This document shows positions 6,445 through 15,410 of a stretch of 64,000 nt of DNA, one piece after another. Position 1 is the first letter of the stretch. Each line of letters opens with the position of its first letter. The position numbers were made by a program, and so were the translations under genes. Below the pieces are notes generated by a model. That model worked only from the letters and a program-made list of their open reading frames with translations, ran no database searches and had not been told where the DNA came from. The DNA is from Variovorax sp. N23 (GTDB taxonomy: Bacteria; Pseudomonadota; Gammaproteobacteria; Burkholderiales; Burkholderiaceae_C). Where the stretch lies: contig NZ_JAOOPY010000015.1 of NCBI RefSeq assembly GCF_025486315.1, forward strand, positions 1-64,000, written 5' to 3'.

Positions 6445-8610
6445 ATGCAGCCTTTCACGGCCTCTCCATCGGCCGACATGCCGGCCGCCCCCGAGGCGAC
6501 TTCCGCACCCCCGCTGACGTTGCTCGACCGCGACCACAGCATCCTCGCGTTCAATCAGCGCGTGCTCGACTGGACGCAGCGCCCCGAGGTGCCGCTGATC
6601 GAGCGCTTGCGCTATCTGTGCATCGTCTCCTCGAACCTCGATGAGTTCTTCGAGGTGCGGGCCGCGCCGCATCTGATCGCCGCCAGCCTGGGCGAGGCCA
6701 AGGGCAACGAAACCGTCGACTCTTTCGAGCGCCTGGCCGAGGCCGCCCATGCGCTGGTCGACACGCAGTACGCGCTCTACAACGACGAGCTGATGCCGGC
6801 CTTTGCGGCGCACGGCGTGCAGATCGTGTCGCACGGCGAGCGCAACCCGGCGCAGCGCAAGTGGGTGTACGACTATTTCGAGCGCGAAGTGCGGCCGCTG
6901 CTCATTCCGGTCGGGCTCGACCCGTCGCACCCCTTTCCGCAGGTGGCGAACAAGTCGCTCAACTTCATCGTGCGGCTGGGCGGCAAGGACGCCTTCGGCC
7001 GCGAGAACCCGATCGCCATCCTGAAGGTGCCGCGCGTGCTGCCGCGCATCATCCGCATGCCGGCCAAGGTGTCGGGCGGCCAGACGCTGTTTGTGGCGCT
7101 GTCGAGCGTGGTGCGGGCGCATCTGTCGAACATGTTCCCCGGCCGCGAGGTGGGTGACTTCTCGCAGTTCCGCGTCACGCGCCATTCGGATCTGGCGGTG
7201 GACGAGGAAGACGTCAAGAACCTGCGCACCGCGCTGCGTCAGGGGCTGGAGCACCGGCACTACGGTCAGGCCGTGCGGCTCGAGGTGTCGGCCAGCTGCG
7301 CCGAGTCGCTGGCGAGCTTCCTGCTGGCCCAGTTCAACCTGCCGCCGCAGTCGCTCTACCGGGTGCACGGGCCGGTCAACCTGGCGCGGCTCACGCAGGT
7401 CATCGACCTGCTCGGCGAGCCGCAGTTCAACGCGCTGCGCTTCGCGCCGTACACGGCGTCGTACCCCGTCACACTGTCGCCGGGCCAGTCCTTCTTCGAC
7501 CGGCTGCAGCGCAGCGACGTGCTGATCCACCAGCCCTTCGAGAGCTTCGACGGCGTGCTCGCCTTCCTGCGCGAAGCCGTGCTCGACCCGCAGGTGCTGG
7601 CGATCAAGCAGACCATCTACCGCACCGGCACCGATTCGGCGCTGATGGACCTGCTGCGCGAGGCGGTGCGCCGCGGCAAGGAAGTGACCGTGGTGGTCGA
7701 ACTCAAGGCTCGCTTCGACGAAGAGGCCAACATCAACTGGGCCGAGATGCTGGAGTCGATCGGCGCGCAGGTGGTGTACGGCGTGGTGGGCCTGAAGACG
7801 CACGCCAAGATGCTGCTGGTGACCCGGCGCGAGGGCAAGCGCCTGGTGCGCTACGGTCACCTGTCGACCGGCAACTACAACCCGCGCACCGCGGCGCTCT
7901 ACACCGACATCAGCCACCTCACGGCCGATCCGCTGCTCACGGCCGACATGGAAGCCGTCTTCGTGCATCTGGCGAGCCAGAGCCGGCTGCCCAAGCTCCA
8001 CCGCGTGTGGCTCGCGCCCTTCGACCTGCACCGCAACCTGGTCGCGCAGATCGATGCGCTCGGCGCCGCGGCCGCGCAGGGCGAGCCGACGCGCATCGTC
8101 GTCAAGATGAATGCGCTGACCGACGAGCTGCTGGTGCATGCGCTGGTACGGGCCGGGCAGCAGGGCGTGAAAATCGACCTGATCGTGCGCGGTGCCTGCA
8201 CTCTGCCGGCGCAGGTGCCGGGGTTGACCGACAACATCCGCGTGCGTTCGGTCATCGGCCGCTTCCTCGAGCATTCGCGGGTCTTCTATTTTCGCAAGGG
8301 CCCCGACGAGTCGCTCTACCTGTCGAGCGCCGACTGGATGAACCGCAACATGATGCGCCGCGTCGAACTGGCCTGGCCGGTGACCGACCCGGTGCTGCGC
8401 CAGCGCCTGATCGACGAGTGCCTGGTGGCCTACCTGCACGACGGGCAGGACGCCTGGGACCTGGGGGCCGACGGGGTGTACCACCGCGTCCAGGGCAGCC
8501 AGCTTCCTTCGGGCGAAGCGGGCGCGTCGCGCCGTATCGAGGCGCATGGGGCACAGGCGGCATTGATGGGCCGGTACGCTTCGCGCGGGCTGGGTGGACG
8601 GCCGAACTGA
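6445..8610 (+). CDS. ppk: Polyphosphate kinase 1
   Basis: Ppk builds polyphosphate from the gamma phosphate of ATP, and can run in reverse, at the inner face of the membrane. The protein (721 residues from this start) shows the family order: an N-terminal helical domain (SNLDEFFEVRAA), a tunnel-forming domain, and two phospholipase-D-like catalytic domains. It carries the KTHAKMLLV and YGHLSTGNYN motifs and the late FLEHSRVFYF motif with the conserved histidine. I chose the ATG at 6445 (MQPFTASPS) because the in-frame ATG 24 codons earlier lies inside the Pho box. It is followed 15 bases later by sixA and sits in a phosphate-starvation block. Confidence 0.96.
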   Translation: MQPFTASPSADMPAAPEATSAPPLTLLDRDHSILAFNQRVLDWTQRPEVPLIERLRYLCIVSSNLDEFFEVRAAPHLIAASLGEAKGNETVDSFERLAEAAHALVDTQYALYNDELMPAFAAHGVQIVSHGERNPAQRKWVYDYFEREVRPLLIPVGLDPSHPFPQVANKSLNFIVRLGGKDAFGRENPIAILKVPRVLPRIIRMPAKVSGGQTLFVALSSVVRAHLSNMFPGREVGDFSQFRVTRHSDLAVDEEDVKNLRTALRQGLEHRHYGQAVRLEVSASCAESLASFLLAQFNLPPQSLYRVHGPVNLARLTQVIDLLGEPQFNALRFAPYTASYPVTLSPGQSFFDRLQRSDVLIHQPFESFDGVLAFLREAVLDPQVLAIKQTIYRTGTDSALMDLLREAVRRGKEVTVVVELKARFDEEANINWAEMLESIGAQVVYGVVGLKTHAKMLLVTRREGKRLVRYGHLSTGNYNPRTAALYTDISHLTADPLLTADMEAVFVHLASQSRLPKLHRVWLAPFDLHRNLVAQIDALGAAAAQGEPTRIVVKMNALTDELLVHALVRAGQQGVKIDLIVRGACTLPAQVPGLTDNIRVRSVIGRFLEHSRVFYFRKGPDESLYLSSADWMNRNMMRRVELAWPVTDPVLRQRLIDECLVAYLHDGQDAWDLGADGVYHRVQGSQLPSGEAGASRRIEAHGAQAALMGRYASRGLGGRPN

Positions 8611-8625
8611 CGGAGGAATTCAGTG

Positions 8626-9087
8626 ATGGACTTGATCTTCTGGCGCCACGCCGAGGCCGAGGACTGGACAGAGGGCTGCGACGACATGCAGCGCTCGCTG
8701 ACCGCACGCGGCGAAAAGCAGGCCAAGCGCATGGCAGGCTGGCTCGACCGCCAACTGCCCGAGGGCACGCGCATCGTCTGCAGCCCGGCGCGACGCTGCG
8801 AGCAGACCGTGCTGGCCCTGGGCCGCAAGTACAAGCTGCGGGACGAACTGGCACCCGACGCCACGCCCGACGGTCTGCTGGCGGCAGCCGGCTGGCCCAA
8901 CGGCAAGTCGGTGATGCTGGTGGTCGGCCATCAGCCGGCGCTGGGCCAGGCGATCGCGCTGCTGCTGGGCATGCAGCAGGACAGCTGCCCGGTGCGCAAG
9001 GGCTCGGTCTGGTGGATTCGCACGCGGGAGCGTGACGGCGACGTTCAGACCGTCGTGGTCACGGTGCAGGCGCCCGAACTGCTGTAG
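8626..9087 (+). CDS. sixA: SixA-type histidine phosphatase
   Basis: This short protein (153 residues) is a histidine phosphatase of the SixA branch. The catalytic WRHAEAE motif is at its very start, CSPARRCEQTV carries the second arginine, and VVGHQPALGQ carries the second histidine. SixA of E. coli dephosphorylates phosphohistidine in a phosphotransfer protein; the target here is unknown. GGAGGA stands 8 bases before the ATG at 8626, and a GTG one codon earlier is the alternative start. The gene lies between ppk and the oppositely oriented ppx, a common order in related bacteria, so a link to phosphate or nitrogen-PTS control is plausible. Confidence 0.88.
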   Translation: MDLIFWRHAEAEDWTEGCDDMQRSLTARGEKQAKRMAGWLDRQLPEGTRIVCSPARRCEQTVLALGRKYKLRDELAPDATPDGLLAAAGWPNGKSVMLVVGHQPALGQAIALLLGMQQDSCPVRKGSVWWIRTRERDGDVQTVVVTVQAPELL

Positions 9088-9121
9088 CCGGCGCGCGCGG
9101 GCCCGGGCGGGTTTCGACGGA

Positions 9122-10639
9122 TCAGCCGCCGCTGAGCAGCATGCGCCAGCCGGTCTTCTGCCAGGCCAGTGCCTCTTCGCGCAGCAGGTGCGCCGATTGC
9201 GGATAGGCGTCGGGCCAGCTCGCGCGGCAGGTGATCGAGAAGGTGCGCGCGTCGGGCTTCGCGAGGCGCAGCCCCTGGGTGTCGGGGTCGCGCCGCGCGT
9301 GGCAGAGGATCACGGCCAGGCGCAGCGCCACCAGTTGCGCCACGAAGGTCTCGTCGTCGAGGGACGCTTCGAGCTTGCGCAGCTTGCCGCGGTGGCCCAG
9401 CACCAGCTGGCTCAACTGGTGCAGCTCATTGGTGGCGAAGCCGGGCGCATCGGCGTTGTCGAGGATGTAGGCGCCATGCTTGTGGTAGTCGCTGTGCGAG
9501 ACGAGCGCGCCGATCTCGTGCAGCTGCGCGGCCCATCCCAGCTTGCGCAGGGCACGGCCGGCCCGGCTGGTGGTGCTGCCGCCGCGGGCGGCCGGGTCGA
9601 GCTGCACGTACAGCGCCGAGGCCGTCTCGCCCACGCGCCGGGCCTGTGCGGCGTCGGTGGCGAAGCGGGTCGCCAGCCGCGTGACCGTGCCGGTGCGCAG
9701 GTCGGCCACGCTGTCGTCGCGCTCCAGCAGTTCGTAGAGTGCCCCATGGCGCAGCGCCCCCTGGGCGATCTTCATCTCGCGGATGTCGAGCAGGTCGAAC
9801 ACCGCGCGCAGCACGCTGAGGCCGCCGCCGATCACGGCCTTTCGGTCTTCGCGCATGCCGTCCATGCGCAGCTTGTCGACGCTGCCGGCCTTGAGCAGGC
9901 GGTCGAGCAACCAGTCGAGGCCGTCGCGTGTGACGACGCCCGGCTCGGCGCCGGAGGCGGTCAGCACGTCGCCGACGGCTCCGATGGTGCCGGACGCCCC
10001 GTAGGCGACATCCCACTGGTCCGAGGCATAGGTCGACAGCGCGTCGTCCAGCACGGCCTTGGCCGCCACCTCGGCGGCGCGGAAGGCCGTGGCGGTGAAC
10101 TGGCCCTGCGGAAAATGCTTCATCGACCACGCGACGCTGCCGACGCGGTACGACTCCATCACCTGCGCCTCGAGCGCACGGCCGATGATCATCTCGGTGG
10201 AGCGGCCGCCGATGTCGACGACCAGGCGGCGTTCGCGGTCGGAGAGGTCGCTGTGCGGCAGCATGTGCGCCACGCCCTGGTAGATCAGCCGGGCCTCTTC
10301 GCGGCCGGGGATCACGTCGATGCCGAAACCGAGCGCCGTGCGGGCGCGCAGCAGGAACTCGTCGCGGTTGCGCGCCTCGCGCAGCGTCTGGGTGGCCACG
10401 GCGCGCACCTGCGATCGCTTGAAGCCGGCCAGCCGCTCACCGAAGCGGGCCAGGGCGTCCCAGCCGCGCTGCATGGCCTCGGGGGTCAGGTTGCGGCTGC
10501 TGTCCAGGCCATTGCCCTGGCGCACCACCTCTTTCAGGTACTCGGTGCGGTGGATCTGGCCATGGTCGACGCGGCCGATTTCGAGGCGAAAGCTGTTGGA
10601 GCCGAGGTCGACCGCAGCGAGAAGGGTGCCGTTTTGCAT
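9122..10639 (-). CDS. ppx: Exopolyphosphatase (Ppx/GppA family)
   Basis: The 505-residue protein has the ASKHA phosphatase fold: the phosphate-1 motif LLAAVDLGSNSFRLEIG, the phosphate-2 motif VVDIGGRSTEMIIG, then a C-terminal HD-like helical domain. Ppx removes terminal phosphates from polyphosphate, opposing Ppk; some relatives hydrolyse pppGpp. Length and the C-terminal domain favour Ppx. It is convergent with sixA and divergent from pstS. Its promoter region holds a Pho-box-like sequence at 10719-10736 on the minus strand, so synthesis and breakdown of polyphosphate appear to be induced together. Confidence 0.93.
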   Translation of the reverse strand: MQNGTLLAAVDLGSNSFRLEIGRVDHGQIHRTEYLKEVVRQGNGLDSSRNLTPEAMQRGWDALARFGERLAGFKRSQVRAVATQTLREARNRDEFLLRARTALGFGIDVIPGREEARLIYQGVAHMLPHSDLSDRERRLVVDIGGRSTEMIIGRALEAQVMESYRVGSVAWSMKHFPQGQFTATAFRAAEVAAKAVLDDALSTYASDQWDVAYGASGTIGAVGDVLTASGAEPGVVTRDGLDWLLDRLLKAGSVDKLRMDGMREDRKAVIGGGLSVLRAVFDLLDIREMKIAQGALRHGALYELLERDDSVADLRTGTVTRLATRFATDAAQARRVGETASALYVQLDPAARGGSTTSRAGRALRKLGWAAQLHEIGALVSHSDYHKHGAYILDNADAPGFATNELHQLSQLVLGHRGKLRKLEASLDDETFVAQLVALRLAVILCHARRDPDTQGLRLAKPDARTFSITCRASWPDAYPQSAHLLREEALAWQKTGWRMLLSGG

Positions 10640-10718
10640 GAAGGAGGAGGGCGGTCGCAGAGAGACGCAGAGGAGAGAAAAGCAGGCGCCATGGTAGCCG
10701 CAGCGCTCGTAGCCAAAC

Positions 10719-10736
10719 GTGACGGTTCTGTGACGG
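10719..10736 (-). promoter_or_regulatory. Putative Pho box of ppx
   Basis: On the minus strand the sequence is CCGTCAC-AGAA-CCGTCAC, two identical seven-base repeats with a four-base spacer. It lies 80 bases before the ppx start. Together with the pstS box 50 bases away in the other orientation it forms a divergent PhoB control region. Confidence 0.6.
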
Positions 10737-10785
10737 CGTCACGAAGTCTCGGCCGTCGCGAGGCCTGTTTTCATTGGGGCGTGCA

Positions 10786-10803
10786 GTGTCATATCGATGT
10801 CAC
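10786..10803 (+). promoter_or_regulatory. Putative Pho box of the pst operon
   Basis: GTGTCAT-ATCG-ATGTCAC is the best PhoB-type site in the window (six of seven and five of seven matches to CTGTCAT, correct four-base spacer). It lies 65 bases before pstS, the normal position for PhoB control of pst operons. Confidence 0.75.
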
Positions 10804-10867
10804 ACAAGCTTCCTACAGTCCGCTTCAACCCGATTTCGGGATTGCCTGACTTCACAAAGGAAGCCTC

Positions 10868-11905
10868 ATGAAAACGACCTTCAAATTTGCAGCCGCCGGC
10901 CTCGTGGCCGCCGCTTTCGCCCATGTTCCCGCCTTCGCACAGAACGTGACCGGCGCCGGCGCCAGCTTCCCCGCACCCCTGTATGCCAAGTGGGCCAGCG
11001 ACTTCGCCAAGGCCACCGGCACGCAAGTGAACTATCAATCGGTCGGTTCGGGTGCTGGCATCAAGCAGATCGAAGCAAAGACCGTCGACTTCGGCGCCTC
11101 CGATGCGCCGCTGAAAGACGAAGAACTGCAGGCCAAGGGCCTGATGCAGTTCCCCACCGTGATCGGTGGCGTGATTCCCGTCGTGAACATCACCGGCATC
11201 AAGCCGGGTGAGCTGAAGCTCACCGGCGAAGTGCTCGGCGACATCTACCTGGGCAAGATCACCAAGTGGAACGACCCGGCCATCAAGGCCCTGAACGGTT
11301 CGCTGGCACTGCCTGACGCTGCCATCGCGCCGGTTCGCCGCGCCGACGGTTCGGGCACCAGCTTCCTGTTCACCAACTACCTGAGCAAGGTCAACGCCGA
11401 GTGGAAGAGCAAGGTCGGCGAAGGCACGGCCGTGAACTGGCCCGTTGGCGCCGGCGGCAAGGGCAACGAAGGCGTCGCCGCTTTCGTGAACCGCCTGCCC
11501 AACTCGATCGGCTACGTCGAATACGCGTACGTCAAACAGAACAAGATGACCTTCGCGCAACTGAAGAACGAAGCAGGCAGCTTCGTGTCGCCCGAAGACA
11601 CGGCCTTCAAGGCCGCCGCAGCCGGTGCCGACTGGAGCAAGTCGTTCTATCAAGTGCTGACGAACCAGCCGGGCGCGCAATCGTGGCCCATCACGGGTGC
11701 CACCTTCATCCTGATGCAGAAGTCGCAGGACAAGCCGGCCAACGCCGCCACGGTCCTGAAGTTCTTCGACTGGGCTTACAAGACCGGCGACAAGACCGCC
11801 GACGACCTCGACTACGTGCCGATGCCCGCCGCCGTCAAGGCCACCATCGCCAAGAGCTGGGGCGAGATCAAGGACGGTTCGGGCAAGGCCATCGCGTACA
11901 AGTAA
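10868..11905 (+). CDS. pstS: Phosphate-binding periplasmic protein PstS
   Basis: PstS captures inorganic phosphate in the periplasm and passes it to the PstCAB transporter. The protein starts with a signal peptide (MKTTFKFAAAGLVAAAFAHV, cleaved after FAQN-like residues). It then shows GAGASFPAPLYAKWA, NYQSVGSGAGIKQI and the phosphate-contacting RADGSGTSFLFTNYL. Its 345 residues are the usual length. AAGGAAGC is the ribosome site. It opens the pstS-pstC-pstA-pstB-phoU-phoB-phoR gene run, preceded by the Pho box at 10786. Confidence 0.97.
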   Translation: MKTTFKFAAAGLVAAAFAHVPAFAQNVTGAGASFPAPLYAKWASDFAKATGTQVNYQSVGSGAGIKQIEAKTVDFGASDAPLKDEELQAKGLMQFPTVIGGVIPVVNITGIKPGELKLTGEVLGDIYLGKITKWNDPAIKALNGSLALPDAAIAPVRRADGSGTSFLFTNYLSKVNAEWKSKVGEGTAVNWPVGAGGKGNEGVAAFVNRLPNSIGYVEYAYVKQNKMTFAQLKNEAGSFVSPEDTAFKAAAAGADWSKSFYQVLTNQPGAQSWPITGATFILMQKSQDKPANAATVLKFFDWAYKTGDKTADDLDYVPMPAAVKATIAKSWGEIKDGSGKAIAYK

Positions 11906-11977
11906 GAAGGACCGGCGCGCCGCATGAGCAGTAAACCGCTCCACGGCGCGCCTCCCATGTCTCCACCGGAGCACCCC

Positions 11978-13006
11978 GTGTCATCCACCTTCCCCGCCAA
12001 TGCCCAGACGCTCGACCTCACGGCCGAGCGCGCTCGCGCTTCTGCGACCCCGCCGCCGGCCAAGCGGCCGCGCACCGGCGCCCTGACCGACCGAGTCTTC
12101 GGCTGGGCCGCCAAGGGCGCCGCGTTGCTGACGCTGCTGCTGCTCTTCGGCATCCTGCTGTCGCTGGTCGTCGGCGCCTGGCCCGCCATCACCAAGTACG
12201 GCCTGAGCTTCCTCACCAGCAGCGTGTGGGACCCGGTGCAGGAAGAGTACGGCGGCCTGGTGATGATCTACGGCACGCTCGCGACCTCGTTCATCGCGCT
12301 GGTGATCGCTGTGCCGGTGAGCTTCGGCATCGCACTGTTCCTGACCGAGATGTCGCCGGCATGGCTGAAGCGCCCGCTGGGCACGGCCATCGAACTGCTG
12401 GCGGCGGTGCCGTCCATCGTGTACGGCATGTGGGGCCTGCTCGTGTTCGGGCCGATCCTGTCGACCTATGTGCAGCAGCCGCTGCAGAGTCTTCTGGCTG
12501 GCGTGCCCTACCTGGGCGCGTTGGTGTCGGGCCCGCCGGTGGGCATCGGCATTTTGTCGGCCGGGATCATCCTGGCCATCATGATCATTCCCTTCATCGC
12601 CTCGGTGATGCGCGACGTGTTCGAAGTCACGCCGCCGCTGCTGAAGGAGTCGGCCTATGGCCTTGGTTCCACCACCTGGGAGGTCGTCTCCAAGGTGGTG
12701 CTGCCGTACACCAAGGCGGGCGTCGTCGGCGGCATCATGCTCGGCCTCGGCCGCGCACTGGGCGAGACGATGGCCGTCACCTTCGTGATCGGCAACATGA
12801 ATCAACTCAATTCGCTGTCGGTCTTCGAGGCCGCCAACAGCATCACCTCGGCCCTGGCCAACGAATTTGCCGAAGCCGGTGCCGGCCTGCACCAGGCCGC
12901 GCTGATGTACCTCGGCCTGGTGCTGTTCTTCATCACCTTCGTCGTGCTGACGCTGTCGAAGATCCTGCTGCAGCGCATGAAGAAAAGCGAAGGGAAGGCA
13001 TCGTGA
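11978..13006 (+). CDS. pstC: Phosphate ABC transporter permease PstC
   Basis: PstC forms half of the membrane channel of the high-affinity phosphate importer. The sequence has a polar N-terminus, then about six membrane segments and the binding-protein-dependent permease motif around ESAYGLGSTTWEVVSKVVLPYTKAGVVGGI split by charged turns. The start is uncertain. I prefer the GTG at 11978, which has GGAG seven bases upstream; an in-frame ATG at 11924 would add 18 residues but has a poorly spaced ribosome site. The stop overlaps the pstA start by four bases (GTGA). Confidence 0.93.
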   Translation: MSSTFPANAQTLDLTAERARASATPPPAKRPRTGALTDRVFGWAAKGAALLTLLLLFGILLSLVVGAWPAITKYGLSFLTSSVWDPVQEEYGGLVMIYGTLATSFIALVIAVPVSFGIALFLTEMSPAWLKRPLGTAIELLAAVPSIVYGMWGLLVFGPILSTYVQQPLQSLLAGVPYLGALVSGPPVGIGILSAGIILAIMIIPFIASVMRDVFEVTPPLLKESAYGLGSTTWEVVSKVVLPYTKAGVVGGIMLGLGRALGETMAVTFVIGNMNQLNSLSVFEAANSITSALANEFAEAGAGLHQAALMYLGLVLFFITFVVLTLSKILLQRMKKSEGKAS

Positions 13007-13887
13007 GCACCGCCGAAAAGCTGTTGAACGCCAAGACGCTCAATGAAACCCGTGCGGCGAAGTTCGCCGGTCGCAAGCGCGTCAACCAGGTCGCGCTGAC
13101 GCTGTCGGTCGCCGCCATGGCCTTCGGCGTGTTCTGGCTCATGTGGATCCTGTGGGAAACGCTGCGCCTGGGCGTCGGCGGCCTCGCGATCGCGACCTTC
13201 ACCGAGATGACACCGCCGCCGAATGAGCCCGGTGGCATCGCCAATGCGATCTTCGGCTCCTTCGTGATGGTGGCGATGGCTACCTTTGTCGGCACGCCCA
13301 TCGGCATCATGGCCGGCATCTACCTGGCCGAATACGACCCGAAGGGCTGGCTGTCGAGCGTGACCCGTTTCGTCAACGACATCCTGCTGTCGGCACCCTC
13401 GATCGTGATCGGCCTGTTCGTCTACGCGGTGGTGGTGGCCTACTTCAAGACCTTCTCCGGTCTGGCCGGCGCGCTGTCGCTGGCGCTGATCGTGATTCCG
13501 GTCGTGATCCGCACCACCGAGAACATGCTGCAGCTGGTGCCGCCCGGCCTGCGCGAGGCGGCCTACGCCCTGGGCACGCCGAAGTGGAAGGTCATCCTGA
13601 GCATCACGCTGCGCGCTGCCCGCGCGGGTGTGGTCACCGGTGTGCTTCTGGCTGTTGCCCGCATCGCCGGCGAAACCGCACCGCTGCTCTTCACCGCGCT
13701 GAACAACCAGTTCTGGACCGCCGATCTAAGCCAGCCCATGGCCAGCCTGCCGGTCACGATCTTCAAGTTCGCGATGAGCCCCTACGAGAACTGGCAACAT
13801 CTGGCCTGGGCCGGCGTGTTCCTGATCACCGTGGCCGTGCTTGCACTCAACATCCTGGCGCGCGTCCTGACGCGCACCAAACTCTAA
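13003..13887 (+). CDS. pstA: Phosphate ABC transporter permease PstA
   Basis: PstA is the second channel subunit of the phosphate importer. The 294 residues contain six predicted membrane segments and the permease loop REAAYALGTPKWKVILSITL-like stretch that contacts PstB. The start is a GTG that shares four bases with the pstC stop, behind GAAGGGAAGG, so translation is probably coupled to pstC. The unusual GTG start agrees with the end of pstC and with the family N-terminus. Confidence 0.94.
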   Translation: MSTAEKLLNAKTLNETRAAKFAGRKRVNQVALTLSVAAMAFGVFWLMWILWETLRLGVGGLAIATFTEMTPPPNEPGGIANAIFGSFVMVAMATFVGTPIGIMAGIYLAEYDPKGWLSSVTRFVNDILLSAPSIVIGLFVYAVVVAYFKTFSGLAGALSLALIVIPVVIRTTENMLQLVPPGLREAAYALGTPKWKVILSITLRAARAGVVTGVLLAVARIAGETAPLLFTALNNQFWTADLSQPMASLPVTIFKFAMSPYENWQHLAWAGVFLITVAVLALNILARVLTRTKL

Positions 13888-13900
13888 GGAAGGCGACACC

Positions 13901-14683
13901 ATGCCCACCACGCTCGCACCCCCGTCCGCGGCCTCGAAGATCTCGGTCAAGGACCTGAACTTCTACTACGGCAAGTTCCATGCCCTCAAGGGCATCAACC
14001 TCGAGATTCCCGAGAACAAGGTCACGGCCTTCATCGGCCCGTCGGGCTGCGGCAAGTCGACCTTGCTGCGCACCTTCAACCGCATGTTCGAGCTGTACCC
14101 CGAGCAGCGCGCCGAAGGCACGATCGCGATCGACGGCGAGAACCTGTTGACCAGCAAGCAGGACGTGGCGCTGATTCGCGCCAAGATCGGCATGGTCTTC
14201 CAGAAGCCCACGCCGTTCCCGATGTCGATCTACGACAACATCGCCTTCGGCGTGAAGCTGTTCGAGAACCTCAGCGCGAGCGACATGGACGACCGTGTCG
14301 AATGGGCCCTGAAGAAGGCCGCGCTCTGGACCGAAGTGCGCGACAAGCTGCAGCAGAGCGGCTCGGGCCTGTCCGGCGGCCAGCAGCAGCGCCTGTGCAT
14401 CGCACGCGGCATCGCGATCAAGCCCGAGGTGCTGCTGCTGGACGAGCCGTGCTCCGCGCTGGACCCGATTTCGACGGCGAAGATCGAGGAGCTGATCGCC
14501 GAACTGAAAAGCGAGTACACCGTGGTCATCGTGACCCACAACATGCAGCAGGCCGCCCGCTGCAGCGACTACACCGCCTACATGTACCTGGGCGACCTGA
14601 TCGAGTTCGGCGCGACGGAACAGATGTTCTTCAAGCCGCAGCGCAAAGAGACCGAGGACTACATCACCGGCCGTTTCGGCTAA
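13901..14683 (+). CDS. pstB: Phosphate ABC transporter ATPase PstB
   Basis: PstB hydrolyses ATP to drive phosphate import. All ABC motifs are visible: Walker A GPSGCGKST at residues 46-54, the Q-loop FQKPTPFPMS, the signature LSGGQQQR, Walker B VLLLDEPCSALDP and the switch VTHNMQQA. PFPMSIYDN after the Q-loop is typical of PstB. The 260-residue length is normal. It lies 13 bases after pstA and 10 before phoU. Confidence 0.97.
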   Translation: MPTTLAPPSAASKISVKDLNFYYGKFHALKGINLEIPENKVTAFIGPSGCGKSTLLRTFNRMFELYPEQRAEGTIAIDGENLLTSKQDVALIRAKIGMVFQKPTPFPMSIYDNIAFGVKLFENLSASDMDDRVEWALKKAALWTEVRDKLQQSGSGLSGGQQQRLCIARGIAIKPEVLLLDEPCSALDPISTAKIEELIAELKSEYTVVIVTHNMQQAARCSDYTAYMYLGDLIEFGATEQMFFKPQRKETEDYITGRFG

Positions 14684-14693
14684 GGAGACAGCG

Positions 14694-15395
14694 ATGACCG
14701 AAAAGCATTTGTCCAGCCAGTTCGACAGCGAACTCAACGGCGTCTCGTCGCGCGTGATGGAGCTCGGCGGCATGGTCGAGTCGCAGATCCAGCAGGCGGT
14801 GTACGCCCTGGCGCAGTTCGACACCGAAGCCGCCGACCGCGTGATCGAGACCGAGACGCGCGTCAACGCGATGGAGATCGACATCGACCGTGAGCTGTCG
14901 TCGATCATCGCGCGCCGCCAGCCGACGGCACGCGACCTGCGCCTCTTGATCGCCATCAGCAAGACCACGGCCAACCTCGAGCGCGTGGGCGACGAGGCCA
15001 ACAAGATCGCGCGCATGGTCAAGTCGATCATCGAGAGCGGTTCGTCGCGCGCGCTGCCGTCGTCCGACCTGCGCATCGCCGCCGACCTGGCCTCGGGTCT
15101 GCTGCGCAAGGCGCTCGACGCCTTCGCCCGTCTGGACACCGCTGCGGCGCTGTCGATCCTGAAGGAAGACGACCTGATCGACCAGGAGTTCGACGGCTTC
15201 GTGCGCAAGCTGGTCACCTACATGATGGAAGACCCGCGCACCATCTCGGCCAGCCTGGACCTGCTGTTCCTGGCCAAGGCGATCGAGCGCATCGGCGACC
15301 ACGCCAAGAACATCGCCGAGTTCATCATCTACATCGTCAAGGGTGCCGATGTGCGGCACACTTCGATGCAGGAAATCGAATCTGCGCTGCAGTAG
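14694..15395 (+). CDS. phoU: Phosphate signalling protein PhoU
   Basis: PhoU links the phosphate transporter to the PhoR sensor and prevents phosphate toxicity. The 233-residue protein is all helical and shows the two PhoU repeats with the metal-binding motifs ERVGDEANKIARM and ERIGDHAKNIAEFI. It starts behind AAGGAGA, ten bases after pstB, and is followed by phoB. Confidence 0.96.
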   Translation: MTEKHLSSQFDSELNGVSSRVMELGGMVESQIQQAVYALAQFDTEAADRVIETETRVNAMEIDIDRELSSIIARRQPTARDLRLLIAISKTTANLERVGDEANKIARMVKSIIESGSSRALPSSDLRIAADLASGLLRKALDAFARLDTAAALSILKEDDLIDQEFDGFVRKLVTYMMEDPRTISASLDLLFLAKAIERIGDHAKNIAEFIIYIVKGADVRHTSMQEIESALQ

Positions 15396-15410
15396 GCCCC
15401 ACCAAAGCGA

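Noticed and set aside
9032..10849. A 605-codon plus-strand frame opposite ppx
   Set aside because: No family features and His/Gln/Arg-rich composition; ppx on the minus strand has both phosphate motifs and its own Pho box.
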